DNA of 64,000 bases from CAWGAJ01 sp963820545 (GCA_963820545.1 CAWGAJ010000001.1:744001-808000), one strand, 5' to 3'; shown: positions 47,261-57,520, counted from the first letter of the stretch. Translations and numbers: made by a program. The notes: generated by a model not told the origin, from the sequence alone.

Positions 47261-47288
47261 CATCTACCACCTAGCATCTACCACCTAC
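47261..47288. repeat. Heptamer array (CATCTAC CACCTAG x2)
   Basis: CATCTAC CACCTAG CATCTAC CACCTAC, a 14-bp dimer repeated, 22 bp beyond the stop of the neighbouring membrane-protein gene. Confidence 0.75.
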
Positions 47289-47309
47289 TCTCTCCCCTCG
47301 CCCCTTATT

Positions 47310-48474
47310 TCATTTCCATGGTTCCCCCTGCCGGCGCTGGCGTTCCAATCGTTCGCGCAGCAGGCGTTCCCGCAGGGCCTTTTTCTCCTGCTTTGTCAGC
47401 TTACGCGTCACCGGGGCCAGGGGTTGGCTCTGGCCAAAAGAGGCGGGCGCACTGGGACTTGAGCTAATCGGCACGGTGGCGGTGGAACGTCGCAGCATCG
47501 GCTGCGGCGTGTTGGCGGGCGAGTCTACTCGCCTCCACTCATTAGTGGTGGTTGTGGAATTCGCCTCGATAGCTTCAGTAGATTCCGCAGCCAATTTTGG
47601 TTCCCGCCGCGGCAAAAGTCCTTGGGCATCGAGGATCACATGTCGGGCATTAAGGACCATCGACACCAGCAGCATCAAATGGCCGTACATTATCGCATCG
47701 GCCTTGATCATTATCGCCCGAGCGTCGCCGTCAATCCTTACTAAGTCCAGTTGCATGGCAACGGCCACTAGATAACTTGCCGCGGCCAAGACAAAAGTCA
47801 CCATGGAGAGCCAACAGGGACGCATGTCCAACAAGAGGCGCAATCCCAAGACGCCAAAGAGCAAAGCATAGGGAATGATCCACCAAAGGGCGCCATCGCC
47901 CCAAAGCTGGGTTTTAGTTATCTGGATCATAATCTGTTTAAAGCTGTCATGCAGATTGACGGCAAGATCCGTGGCGCAAAAAAACCAGCCCACGGCGGCC
48001 CAAAGCCAAATCCTGTACCGCCCGTGATAATCGTCAGACTTATGACGGCGAATGGAATATACTAATCCCGCCGCTGCGGCGGCAGCCAACAATGACAAAC
48101 TAGAGAAACCAGCCGCACAAACTCCCCTGGTGCGTCAAATCAAAAGCCGGGAATTGCCCATTTGGCATGGGCAACGTCAGTCTGGACTGCCACCCATACA
48201 AAAAATTTATTCCGGCGATAATCGCCAGCCCTGCGATCAACCAGAGGGTAATGAATGGTAAACGCCGGGGCACGAGATCGATCAGGCGCATCTGTTCTTC
48301 CAGGAAAGAGTCGTCGCCGTAAGGTTCCGCTTTATCGGTGGCTGAAAGATCATGGGAGGCGCCTGAGCAAACAGGCTTCGCACCCCCGCTAGAAATATCT
48401 TCGGTCAATAAGCGGCGACGCCGATCGTCGCGCTGAACTCCACTTTGAAACGAACTGTAAGCTTGTAGAGACAC
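47310..48474 (-). CDS. Membrane protein of unknown function (frameshifted)
   Basis: About 388 residues once joined. A first membrane span is FITLWLIAGLAIIAGINFLYGW, then SLCAAGFSSLSLLAAAAAAGLVY, three or four more (IWLWAAVGWFFCATDLAV, LWWIIPYALLFGVLGLRLLL, MVTFVLAAASYLVAVAM). The end is Ser/Thr/Pro-rich followed by a basic tail (KQEKKALRERLLRERLER). The break near 48114 is repaired by adding GC to TGCGGC (TGCGCGGC). No known domain. The N-terminal start could also be MRLIDLVPRR, about 60 residues in. Confidence 0.72.
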
Positions 48475-48689
48475 GGCCGTTGATTGAACCCCACACGAAG
48501 CTCCCTAAAGCAATATCCGCTTGGCAGTTACGGACATTTTCTTCAGTCATAACAAAACAAGAACCCGCGCTTTTATTTCCATCGACAATTAGACACTTCT
48601 TTGTCTATTTAACTCCCTGCCAATCCCCCTGTTGTCTCAATTTACTTATATTATGCACATTATCTATATTTTAGGGCACTGCTCATTAT

Positions 48690-48757
48690 GGTGTAGCATA
48701 TCGCATCACTAGATAATTCACCGGACGCAAGCGTCCGGGCTAAACGGATGCTACACC
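48690..48757. repeat. Inverted repeat with inner hairpin
   Basis: The outer arms GGTGTAGCAT / ATGCTACACC enclose CCGGACGC-AAG-CGTCCGG. The rest of 48475-48829 shows no gene. Confidence 0.75.
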
Positions 48758-48829
48758 CTCCTGAGCATCACTCTAAAAAAGTCGCCTGCAAGTAGCCCCT
48801 GAAATTCATAAGCCGATTTGACCGCAACC

Positions 48830-48873
48830 AAACCGCGACCGACCAACCTTCGGTTGGTGCCCGTCGCGGCTTT
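48830..48873. repeat. Palindromic intergenic repeat, family 2
   Basis: AAACCGCGACCGACCAACC-TTCG-GTTGGTGCCCGTCGCGGCTTT. Its complement begins AAAGCCGCGACGGGCACCAAC, matching 28829-28889. The right arm runs into the stop codon of the FAH-family gene, so it may also act as its terminator. Confidence 0.8.
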
Positions 48874-49726
48874 ATGACACCACCGGATTGCGTAACACGC
48901 CGAGTTTTTCGATTTCCACCTCAACCACGTCGCCGGGCTGGAGAAACACCGGCGGTTTGCGGGCGAAACCCACGCCCGGCGGCGTGCCCGTGAAAATCAA
49001 ATCGCCCGGTGTGAGCGTGCACACGTCTGAGACGTATGAAACCAGATAGTCGATGGGAAAGATTAACTGTGCAGTGCTCGATTTCTGCATTACCTGGCCG
49101 TTCAGGCGGAGTTGGATTTGCAGATTGTGGGGCTGGGGAATTTCATCGGGAGTGAAGATGGCCGGTCCAAAAGGCGCAAAGCTGTCGAACGACTTGCCGA
49201 GGAGCCATTGCCCTCCTGGTTTTCGCATTTGCCAGTCGCGGGCCGAAACGTCGTTGCCGCAGCAATAGCCGGCCACGTGTTGCAGGGCTTGCTGGCGGGA
49301 AATGTGCCGTCCGCCAGGACCGATGACCACGACCAGTTCCGCTTCGAAATCCACTTCCCGACTGACGCGGGGCAGTACGATTGGTTGACCATGGCCGCAA
49401 ACCGCCGAGGAAAATTTACAGAAAAACACTGGTTCGGCCGGGGGTTGCACGCCTGTTTCCCGCGCGTGATCGGCGTAATTCAGTCCAATGCAGATAATCT
49501 TTTCGGGCTGCGGAACCGGCGGCGCCGGTCGTAATTTGTCGAGCGGAATTGGCTGGCCCACGGCCAAGGCTGCTGCGGCCCGGCGCATACCCTCCGGCCC
49601 TTGGGCCAACAAGGCTTTAATGCAGGCAGGCACGCCGGGATCGGCAAGATTCAGGTCCACATATTCGCTGTTGCGCAAGCCTGCCACGCGCGGACCGCTG
49701 GGACTGTGATAACTAATCAGACGCAT
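48872..49726 (-). CDS. Fumarylacetoacetate hydrolase family protein
   Basis: 284 residues. FAH C-terminal fold: IICIGLNYADHARE, metal ligands in REVDFEAELVVVIG and CCGNDVSARDWQ, then GKSFDSFAPFGPAI and LIFTGTPPGVG. Family members hydrolyse or isomerise C-C bonds in ring-cleavage products (fumarylpyruvate, 2-hydroxyhepta-2,4-diene-1,7-dioate) or act as oxaloacetate decarboxylase; the exact substrate cannot be told. No other aromatic degradation gene is near. Confidence 0.92.
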   Translation of the reverse strand: MRLISYHSPSGPRVAGLRNSEYVDLNLADPGVPACIKALLAQGPEGMRRAAAALAVGQPIPLDKLRPAPPVPQPEKIICIGLNYADHARETGVQPPAEPVFFCKFSSAVCGHGQPIVLPRVSREVDFEAELVVVIGPGGRHISRQQALQHVAGYCCGNDVSARDWQMRKPGGQWLLGKSFDSFAPFGPAIFTPDEIPQPHNLQIQLRLNGQVMQKSSTAQLIFPIDYLVSYVSDVCTLTPGDLIFTGTPPGVGFARKPPVFLQPGDVVEVEIEKLGVLRNPVVS

Positions 49727-50213
49727 AGCGACCTGCTGCTTAGTGTTTGGGGAATGATCAATTCAGGTCTCAATTTGAAAATAATTTATCTTTCCGCACA
49801 AGAGGTAGGGTTTCGTGGGGAAGAAAGTCAAATGCCGGTTTTTTTGCGTACTTTTATGAACCTTGGGGCGTTAATTTTGCAGCATTGTTGCACTTTTGCC
49901 ACGCGGCGTCGCCGGAGCGGGCCTGGAGGGCATAATATCGCGTTTTGCCGGGCGATTTATTTTTGACCTAAGTCCAGGTATGACCTAGGTTTTATAGATG
50001 GAGCACATCTGAAGAGGAAAACCGGTTGCATTTTAGCGTAGGATTCGCCCTGCTCACGATCGAGTGCGGGGAAGGTCTTGCCCCGTCTAAGCGAGCAAGA
50101 CGCCCCGGCGCGGCTTATCAGGCATGGGGCGGGATTTAGACCGTGGAATTCGCGGATGTTGTTTGTCAAGCGGGCAAAACATCGTTTGAGATATTGACAG
50201 AGAATAGGCACCC
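49727..50213. other. Divergent intergenic region, nothing assigned
   Basis: 487 bp between the FAH gene and the divergent regulator gene. It must hold promoters for both. No RNA gene, long palindrome or riboswitch fold was recognised. Confidence 0.5.
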
Positions 50214-52508
50214 ATGACAAATGCTTCCGAACCTGAAGTGCAAGTCCACGTCACGCCCGCATCAGACAACGTCGTTGCGCCTCAGCCGGCCGAAGGCGCG
50301 GTTCAGGTCGACCATCGGTTGACGGAACTCCACGGCCTGCTGCGCGATCTGGAGGCAGTCAGCTCCTCGAATTACACGCTGCCGCCGGTCTTGAGCAAGT
50401 CGGAAGACAATCAGTTGATCCAGGTGCGGCTGGGGATTGCCAGCAGTTTGTTTATCGCCCTGCAATGCAAACATGCGGCCACGGCCGGGCATTCCTTGCG
50501 GGTGGCGCTAACTTGTTCATCCTGGACGTTGCACCTCGGCTTGGCCGATTTTTTCCGCGATGCGATTGAAGTCGCGGCCTTATTGCATGACGTGGGAGTG
50601 GTCGGGGCGCCGGACCAAATCCTGCTCAATCCCGGCAAGCTCAACGCCGACGAAATGGCCTTGATGTTGCGGGCTCGCAGGGCCAGTGCGGATATCCTCA
50701 AACATAGCTGCTCTTCGCCCGAGGTCTTGGAGATCGTGGAAAACGTCTCGGCTTGGTACGACGGCAGCCGGGAAGGTTTTTTGCTTCGCGGCGCCGATAT
50801 TCCCTACGGCGCACGAATGATCGCCATTGTGGAGGCCTTCGACGCCATGACCACGGATCACGTCTATCGGCCCGCCCGTTCGCAGGAAAGCGCCCTGGCC
50901 GAATTGTTCGAATGCGCCGGCACGCAATTCGATCCCGAACTGGTCCGGCTATTCGCCGACTTCCACGGCGGCGATCAAGCAGTTCTGCGTCAAGAAGTGG
51001 CGCGGCGCTGGCTGGGCAAGCTCGATCTCCAAGAGGTCAATTCCTACTGGTCATCGAAGACCGTGGAAAGCTCTGCGGATGGCGCGAAAATCGACGATTT
51101 GTTCGAGGCCAAATTGCTGGAGAGCATGTACGACGCCGTATTGTTCATCGACGCCGCCGGCCGAATCGCGCATTGGAACCGGGGCGCGGAACGGCTTACC
51201 GGAATCACCGCCGGCAGCATTCGCGGGCGGCTCTGGCATCCCGAATTGCTGCAAATGAGCGACGAAAAAGGCCGGCACATCAGCGAGGGGGATTGCCCCC
51301 TGAAAGCGGCACTGCAATCGGGCGTTCAATCCTTGAGGCGGTCGACAATCAGCGGACGCGCCGGCCGCCGGGTGGCCGTCGATACACATGCCATTCCCGT
51401 GAGCAGAAAGGACGGCGTGACGCTCGGCGCCATTATTGTCTTCCACGACGCCTCCTGCGAATCGACCCTCGAACAGCGCTGCCTGAACCTCTACGAGAAG
51501 GCCACCAAGGATTCCTTGACCCAGGTGGCCAACCGGGCGGAATTCGACCGCGTCCACGAGATGTTCGTGGAAGTGCATCAGCAAAGGCAAATGCCTTGCA
51601 GCCTGATTATTTGCGATTTGGATCGCTTCAAGCAGGTGAACGACACGTACGGGCATCAAGCGGGCGACGAGGCCATCAAGTGCCTGGCCGCGCTGTTGAA
51701 AAGTTCTTGCCGGCCGGGCGATCTGGTGGCGCGTTACGGGGGCGAAGAGTTCGTGATCCTCTGCATCGACTGCGACAACGCCGCGGCCACGCTCCGCGCC
51801 GAAGGGATCCGCAAAACCCTCTGGCAAATGCCGCACATGAAAATGGGCAGCCGTCCCATCACCGCCAGTTTTGGAGTGACCGAAATTCAACCCGGCGATA
51901 CGCCCGAAACCATGCTGCGCCGCGCCGATCGCGCGCTTTTGCAGGCCAAGGCAAAGGGCCGCAACTGCGTGGTGCAATTAGGCGCCGGATCGCAGGGAAC
52001 GCAGCGGCAAAAAAAAGCAAAATTACTCCGCCACGCGTCCCCTTCGGCCGAGAAATTCAAATTACTGGAAAAGAAGCTGGTTACCGCCGTGCCCATCAAA
52101 ATGGCCCTGGAAAAGCTCCGCGGTTTCATGGCCGACCACAACGCCAAAATTACCGCGGTTGACGGCAATCATCTTTGCCTGAAGATCGAAGAGCATCACA
52201 CCAGCCGGTTCCGTCGGCTGACCGACCGCCCCGCCGCCTTCCTCATCGATCTGAAGATCGAGGAAGAACGCTCGCAAAGCAACACCACCGAGCCTCGCGT
52301 CAACCCCTTGGTGCGCACGAAAATCTGCGTGGTCATTACCCCGGAAAACACCCGCAATCGACGCCGCAACGACGTTCTCAACCATGCCCACGAACTGTTC
52401 ATTAGTCTTCGCGCTTATTTAATGGCCAGCGAAGAAGAGGCCCCTTCGTCGGAAAGAGTTTGGTACCGCGTGGGCCGCATCCTTTTGCCCTGGCTCTGCA
52501 AAAAGTGA
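50214..52508 (+). CDS. Diguanylate cyclase with degenerate HD-GYP and PAS domains
   Basis: 764 residues. Residues ~75-265 are HD-GYP-like (LLHDVGVVGAPDQILLNPGKL), but the second His-rich and GYP motifs are lost (SAWYDGSREGFLL), so phosphodiesterase activity is doubtful. Residues ~305-420 form a PAS domain (AVLFIDAAGRIAHWNRGAE). Residues ~430-590 are GGDEF with an intact YGGEEF active site and an RPGD I-site five residues before it. The C-terminal ~150 residues are unassigned. It probably makes cyclic di-GMP. A flagellin-like gene begins 7 nt downstream, so motility or surface control is likely. Confidence 0.88.
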   Translation: MTNASEPEVQVHVTPASDNVVAPQPAEGAVQVDHRLTELHGLLRDLEAVSSSNYTLPPVLSKSEDNQLIQVRLGIASSLFIALQCKHAATAGHSLRVALTCSSWTLHLGLADFFRDAIEVAALLHDVGVVGAPDQILLNPGKLNADEMALMLRARRASADILKHSCSSPEVLEIVENVSAWYDGSREGFLLRGADIPYGARMIAIVEAFDAMTTDHVYRPARSQESALAELFECAGTQFDPELVRLFADFHGGDQAVLRQEVARRWLGKLDLQEVNSYWSSKTVESSADGAKIDDLFEAKLLESMYDAVLFIDAAGRIAHWNRGAERLTGITAGSIRGRLWHPELLQMSDEKGRHISEGDCPLKAALQSGVQSLRRSTISGRAGRRVAVDTHAIPVSRKDGVTLGAIIVFHDASCESTLEQRCLNLYEKATKDSLTQVANRAEFDRVHEMFVEVHQQRQMPCSLIICDLDRFKQVNDTYGHQAGDEAIKCLAALLKSSCRPGDLVARYGGEEFVILCIDCDNAAATLRAEGIRKTLWQMPHMKMGSRPITASFGVTEIQPGDTPETMLRRADRALLQAKAKGRNCVVQLGAGSQGTQRQKKAKLLRHASPSAEKFKLLEKKLVTAVPIKMALEKLRGFMADHNAKITAVDGNHLCLKIEEHHTSRFRRLTDRPAAFLIDLKIEEERSQSNTTEPRVNPLVRTKICVVITPENTRNRRRNDVLNHAHELFISLRAYLMASEEEAPSSERVWYRVGRILLPWLCKK

Positions 52509-52515
52509 GTTTATC

Positions 52516-53948
52516 ATGGCACGCATCGGATCCGCAATTTCGGGAATCGAACGCCGACTGCTGGACAGTCTTGCCCTGGCAAACGCGGAAATTACGCTCA
52601 GCAATTTACGCATGGCTACGGGCCATAAAATAAACTATCCCGCCGACGACCCTTCGGCCTTTGCCACCCTCAGCGGTCTGCAAGCGCAACTCAGCACTGT
52701 CGGCGCGTCGTTGACGAACGTCACTGCCGCCGGCAGCCTGGTCAGTCAAACCCAAACCGCGCTGAGCGGCATGAGCACGCAACTCAACACGATCCGTACC
52801 GAGTTGCTCAAAGACACGGACCCGCTGCACCCGCTTACTCCCGCCCAACGGGCGGAATCGCAGGCCAAAATCGACACCGCCATCGATCAGATCAATTCGC
52901 TGGCCGGCACGAGCATCAACGGCAAAACGCCGCTTTCCGGTTCGGCCGATTATGTATATTCCGGCCGTAACAACAGTCAAGTAACCGATATCATCGTGCA
53001 CAGCAAGCCTCAATCGGATGCCACCATTTCCGGCAGTGTCACCAGCACGGCAACGCAAGCCCAACTCACCTATACGGGGTCGGCTGGACAAGTTACCGCT
53101 GCTGCCACCTTCACTTTAACCGGCCAACGCGGAAGCGTGACCGTTACAGTTACGGCGGGCGAGGCGCTCAACGACGTAGCTACTTTCATCAATAACAATA
53201 GCTACAAGACGGGCATTACCGCCGCGGTGGACGGGGGTGATCCGAATAAACTAAACTTTACCAGCGTCGATTACGGCTCGAGTGCCAAGGTCAACGTGGA
53301 TGTCACCAGCGGCACATTTGTGGTTTCCGGCGGGGGACACGTCACGGGCACAAATGCAGCGGCGGTAATCAATGGAATAACTATCGGCAGCAGTTCCGGC
53401 AACGTAAACGGGAACCGTTTTTCGGTCAACAACAATGGATTGACCTTTGAGGTAGAATTCCAACCAAGCTTCACGGGAACTTTCGATACAATTACCGTGG
53501 CAGGCAATGCCTTGTCGTTCGCTTTGACCACGGAAATCAGCAACAGAGCCACCTTGGCTATTCCTCCCGTGTATGCCGCCAATCTCGGCGGGCCCAGCGG
53601 CCGACTCGATGAACTTTATTCGGGCGGCCCGCTGTCCGGGCTGGACACGAAGACCGCTCAGGCCATCCGCGTGGTCGACGAAGCCCTGGGCAAAGTGACG
53701 CGCGTTAATGGGACCGTCAATGGTTTTTACAATGCCGCCATTACCTCTTCTTCCAATTTGCTTAGTGAGATGCAAACAAAATTGGGAGAATACATCGACG
53801 ATATCGATAAAACGAACGATACCGAAGAAACCACAAAAAAAGATTACTACCAAGCCCTGGCCGATAACGCCGTCTCCGGCCTGACCATCATCAACCAACA
53901 GCGCATGAATATCTGCGCATGCTCCAAGACATTGCCGGCTTGCTCTAA
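52516..53948 (+). CDS. Flagellin/FlgL-like protein (C-terminal frameshift)
   Basis: About 478 residues. N-terminal flagellin D0/D1 helix (LLDSLALANAEITLSNLRMATGHKINYPADDPSAFA region). The middle has two flagellin hook IN motif-like units (GQRGSVTVTVTAGEALNDVATFINN). The C-terminal helix follows (QALADNAVSGLTIINQQRMNI). A missing base near 53912 (AATATCTGCGC for AATATCCTGCGC) restores ILRMLQDIAGLL and a TAA at 53946-53948; as read the frame runs to 53991 with a Cys-rich false tail. Could be hook-filament junction protein or a filament subunit. Probably co-transcribed with the cyclase 7 nt upstream. Confidence 0.87.
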
Positions 53949-54627
53949 CGCCAAGTCTCACAAAAATAATTGCCGGACAATCCTCTTTTAAAAAGACCAA
54001 ACGTCATCCAGACTCGAAATGTCATCCTTCGCTTTCAGCACCAATGCGATAAATCCAACCGTTACTACCCCATTTTGTGGTCACTAATCCAAGACCTAAA
54101 ATGCCATTTTTTGCTGAACCAAGACAATAGATTACACAATCACGATTTTATTAGTGAACATTAGCCGGCGCTCCAGCAAAAGTGTCTTATTTGTGTGGGC
54201 GCAGTCCTAATCCCAAACCTAAGTAAGTATTTATGTCTATGTTATTTGACATTATTAATTGCCCTGGGATAATTAAATAGAAAGACGATCCTTGGCACAC
54301 TGAGGTTCGTAATGAATATAGAGCACTAGAAAGCCTGCTGCCCGTTGGTCTGTGATTTGTCATAAACTTTGATGTTTTAGTAGCGGATAAACCCAAGCCC
54401 GAAGAATAATTGAAACCAGTTATTGTGAAATGTGTTGATAAAGCTTTTACCATGAAAAAATAATGATGTTTTTTGCATTCGCAGTTCGTCGCGTAGTGTG
54501 TGGCGCGGCGGACCTAGTGAGTGCATTCTTTGCTCCCCCCGGTAGCAGCCGCACCTTGATATGAAGTCGAGGTGCGGCGTTTTTTTTAGGGTTCGGGGTG
54601 GGGGGAGATACTTTTTTGGCAATCGGT
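53949..54627. other. Intergenic region 53949-54627, no convincing gene
   Basis: About 680 bp, AT-richer than the flanks. Short open frames are present but lack composition or motifs of real genes. A strong terminator at its right end (54548-54587, plus strand) sits ~600 bp beyond the flagellin-like gene, so an untranslated RNA or small gene upstream of it is conceivable. Confidence 0.5.
54548..54587 (+). terminator. Intrinsic terminator
   Basis: GCCGCACCT-loop-AGGTGCGGC followed by GTTTTTTTT. The hairpin is 9 bp with a ~13-nt loop. Confidence 0.85.
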
Positions 54628-57330
54628 TTACTTTAGCCGTTTTCGCGCCCAACGATATGTCAGCAGTAAGAAGGCGGTGACGAGGAGGACGAGAGTCGAT
54701 GGCTCGGGCACGCCGGCGATTGCATAGATATCCGGCGCATCACCGGCAGTTGCTCGAATAATAAGTTTTGCGCCGCTGCCGATATATATTCCGCCCTGGC
54801 GGATGGATGAGACGGTCAGAGTAGCGCCATCGTCCACTCGTGTGGACCCGTTTCCATCAATAGCGCCGAGCTGATGCGCGCCGTTGACTGCCTCGAACGT
54901 CGCCGAGGCGGCAGTAAAAATATCCAAATCGGTCTTGTTCACACTCGTGGTCTGCAAAACGGCCTTGCCCGACTCGACATCAATAAGCGACGTGCCGCCG
55001 GCGTTGATTCCGCCGGAAAAAATCAGCGTGCCGCCGCTGACAGTGGTGTTGCCGCTATAAGTTTCCGCGACGCTAAGCGTCAGCGTACCGGAGCCGACTT
55101 TATTCAGCCCGCCCGTGCCGCTGAGAATACCGAAAAGCGTAACCGCATAGCCTGCGGTGTCGATGTTCGCATTGCCGCCGTCGCCGGTCAGTGTCATGGG
55201 CAACGAAGTGGAAAAACTTCCGCTCGCCTGTATTGTCCCGCCGCCGAAATTAAACGCGGCCGCGCCGGAACCTTTGCTGAGTGATTTTAGAATTAGCGTT
55301 CCACTGTTGAGGTTATATGTGCCGCTGGAGCCGGAATTGAAGCCTAGATAAAGATTCGATGAGATTGTATTTGTGCCGCCAGTTTGTATGAAGGTTCCCG
55401 TGCCGGAGCGGCCGATATACTGGATAGACGCGGACAACGGTCCCGTGCCGCTCAGATTGTATGTGCCGGTGGAGCCGGAATTGTAGCCAAGATAAAGATA
55501 CGATGAAATGGAATTCGTGCCGCCGGTTTGTGTAAATACACCCGTGCCTGTGGAACCAACATATTGATAACGCACGTTAAGCGATCCGCCGTCCATTCTG
55601 GAAATTGAGTCATTTACAGAGAGATTTCCGCTTCTCAGATTTACACTGCCTGTGCCCGAAATGGTTAATCCGCCATTGAGATTGATGTCATAACCGGAAG
55701 TGGCGGAGAGTGATCCTTGGCAATTGACATGATCGTCGATCGAGCCGATGCCGTAAATACTATAAGCGGATGAAATATCCAATACAGAACCGGCCTGGTG
55801 GATGATGCCCGAATTATTGATGGTTGCAAAATACTCCCCCGCATTGTGGCCACTGGGCACAATAAGCAACGAATGGGCGTCGATATTAAGGGTGGCATTT
55901 CCCGCAGTTGCTTGTATGGTACCGGTCAGATTAAGGATTGAAGAAGACATATTGATTACGGCCGTACTACTCGACAAATTCCAAACTCCCTGATTCTCGA
56001 GGCCGCCATTGATGTTTAACGTGCCGGCGCTAAGATTATATGTTCCACTGGTGCCAATTTTGGTGTAAGTGGCGGAATTCGTGCCGCCGGTTTGTGTAAA
56101 GGTTCCCGTGCCGGATTCGCCGAGATACTCAGAGCTGGCGGACAACTGTCCCGAACCGCTCAGATTGTATGTGCCGGTGGAGCCGGTAGTAAATCCAAGC
56201 CGGAGAGCATTTGAGATTGTATTCGTGCCGCCGGTTTGGGTGAAGTTTCCCGTGCCGTAGAAGCCGATCTCCTCATTGTTGGCGGACAACTTTCCCGAAC
56301 CACTAAGATTATAAGTGCCAGTGGAGCCGGAATTGAGTCCCAGATAGAAAGAATTGGAGCTTTTATTAGTTCCACCGGTCTGTATGAAGGTACCCGTGCC
56401 GTATTTGCCAATATACTGAGTGGTCGCGGACAATTGTCCTGAACCACTCAGATTGTAAGTACCGGTGGAGTCGGTAGTAAATCCGAGACAGAGAGCATTT
56501 GAGATTGTATTCGTGCCGCCTGAATGTGTGAACATTACCGTACTCGTGCCGGAGCAGCCGAGAAATTCGTCGTACGCCGACAACTTTCCCGAACCACTCA
56601 GATTGTATGTACCGGTGGAGCCGGTAGTATATCCGAGATAGAGTTCAGATGAGATTGTATTCGTTCCGCCGGTATGTATAAATGTTCCCGAGCCGGAGTT
56701 GCCGATAAACTCGTAGCTAGCAGACAATTGACCCGTACCACTCAGATTATAAGTGCCACTGGATCCGGACCAGGAGCCCAGATAGAGACAATTAAAGATT
56801 GCATGAGTTCCGCCTGTCTGTGTGAACGTTCCCGTGCTGTAGTGTCCAACAAATTCATTAGTAGCGGACAACTGCCCCGTATTGCCCAGATTATAAGCGC
56901 CGCTGGAGCCCGACAAGATGCCAACATAGAGATCATTAGTGGAATGGATTCCGCTGGTCTGCGTGAATGTTCCCGTGCCAGACAAGCCGATATAGGAAGT
57001 TCCCGATACGGTTAAACTGCCGCTATACATTGCAACCGTTCCTGTGTTAATCCCGGTGGTGGATGCGCCAAGTAAAAGATGTTGGCAGACTGCTCCTGAT
57101 TGTGTAATGTTTGCCGTGCCGCCGTTTTGGATGTAAGCTAAGTCGCTGGACGTCGGTTTGGCGCTGTCCTGCCAGTTAGCGGCGGTGGACCAATCACCAG
57201 AAGAGACATTCCAAAAACAATTAGCCGCCTTGGCGAAAGACAAATTCACCAGCAGTAGTGCGATTGTTAGCGAGCAAATTATTCCCGCACGATAGATCAA
57301 GTTCCGACTGTGTTTTTTCTGCCGTGGCAT
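54628..57330 (-). CDS. PEP-CTERM protein with ~46-residue autotransporter-like repeats
   Basis: 900 residues. Signal peptide (IICSLTIALLLVNLSFAKA). About a dozen units follow of the type GTGTFTQTGGTNTISN-LYLGFTTGSTGTYNLSGSGQLSA, likely a right-handed beta-helix. A PATR-like passenger repeat is near residue 730 (GILSGTGGLNKVGSGTLTL, YSGNTTVSGGTLIFSGG). The end GVPEPSTLVLLVTAFLLLTYRWARKRLK is a textbook PEP-CTERM sorting tail (PEP motif, TM, Arg/Lys), cut by exosortase. Surface location inferred. Weak RBS. Confidence 0.92.
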   Translation of the reverse strand: MPRQKKHSRNLIYRAGIICSLTIALLLVNLSFAKAANCFWNVSSGDWSTAANWQDSAKPTSSDLAYIQNGGTANITQSGAVCQHLLLGASTTGINTGTVAMYSGSLTVSGTSYIGLSGTGTFTQTSGIHSTNDLYVGILSGSSGAYNLGNTGQLSATNEFVGHYSTGTFTQTGGTHAIFNCLYLGSWSGSSGTYNLSGTGQLSASYEFIGNSGSGTFIHTGGTNTISSELYLGYTTGSTGTYNLSGSGKLSAYDEFLGCSGTSTVMFTHSGGTNTISNALCLGFTTDSTGTYNLSGSGQLSATTQYIGKYGTGTFIQTGGTNKSSNSFYLGLNSGSTGTYNLSGSGKLSANNEEIGFYGTGNFTQTGGTNTISNALRLGFTTGSTGTYNLSGSGQLSASSEYLGESGTGTFTQTGGTNSATYTKIGTSGTYNLSAGTLNINGGLENQGVWNLSSSTAVINMSSSILNLTGTIQATAGNATLNIDAHSLLIVPSGHNAGEYFATINNSGIIHQAGSVLDISSAYSIYGIGSIDDHVNCQGSLSATSGYDINLNGGLTISGTGSVNLRSGNLSVNDSISRMDGGSLNVRYQYVGSTGTGVFTQTGGTNSISSYLYLGYNSGSTGTYNLSGTGPLSASIQYIGRSGTGTFIQTGGTNTISSNLYLGFNSGSSGTYNLNSGTLILKSLSKGSGAAAFNFGGGTIQASGSFSTSLPMTLTGDGGNANIDTAGYAVTLFGILSGTGGLNKVGSGTLTLSVAETYSGNTTVSGGTLIFSGGINAGGTSLIDVESGKAVLQTTSVNKTDLDIFTAASATFEAVNGAHQLGAIDGNGSTRVDDGATLTVSSIRQGGIYIGSGAKLIIRATAGDAPDIYAIAGVPEPSTLVLLVTAFLLLTYRWARKRLK

Positions 57331-57520
57331 GATATGGCTCGTGAATCAGAGATTGAAATTACTGGAGTGACGTTGTGCCGTCCTAAGATGCCGCCCTTAA
57401 AAAGTGAGAAATACCGCGCCGGGTAATAGGAGATTATTATAATACATACACAGGTGGAGTCAATAGGCCCCATCGGGGGAGATTGGGGCGCGGATTTCTC
57501 ATTAAGAAGTGAAGGGTGAA

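Noticed and set aside
51051..51977. Open frame of 308 codons on the minus strand opposite the GGDEF gene
   Set aside because: Shadow of the PAS/GGDEF coding sequence.
54187..54453. Possible 88-codon gene on the minus strand
   Set aside because: No ribosome-binding site, no recognisable motif, composition like intergenic DNA.
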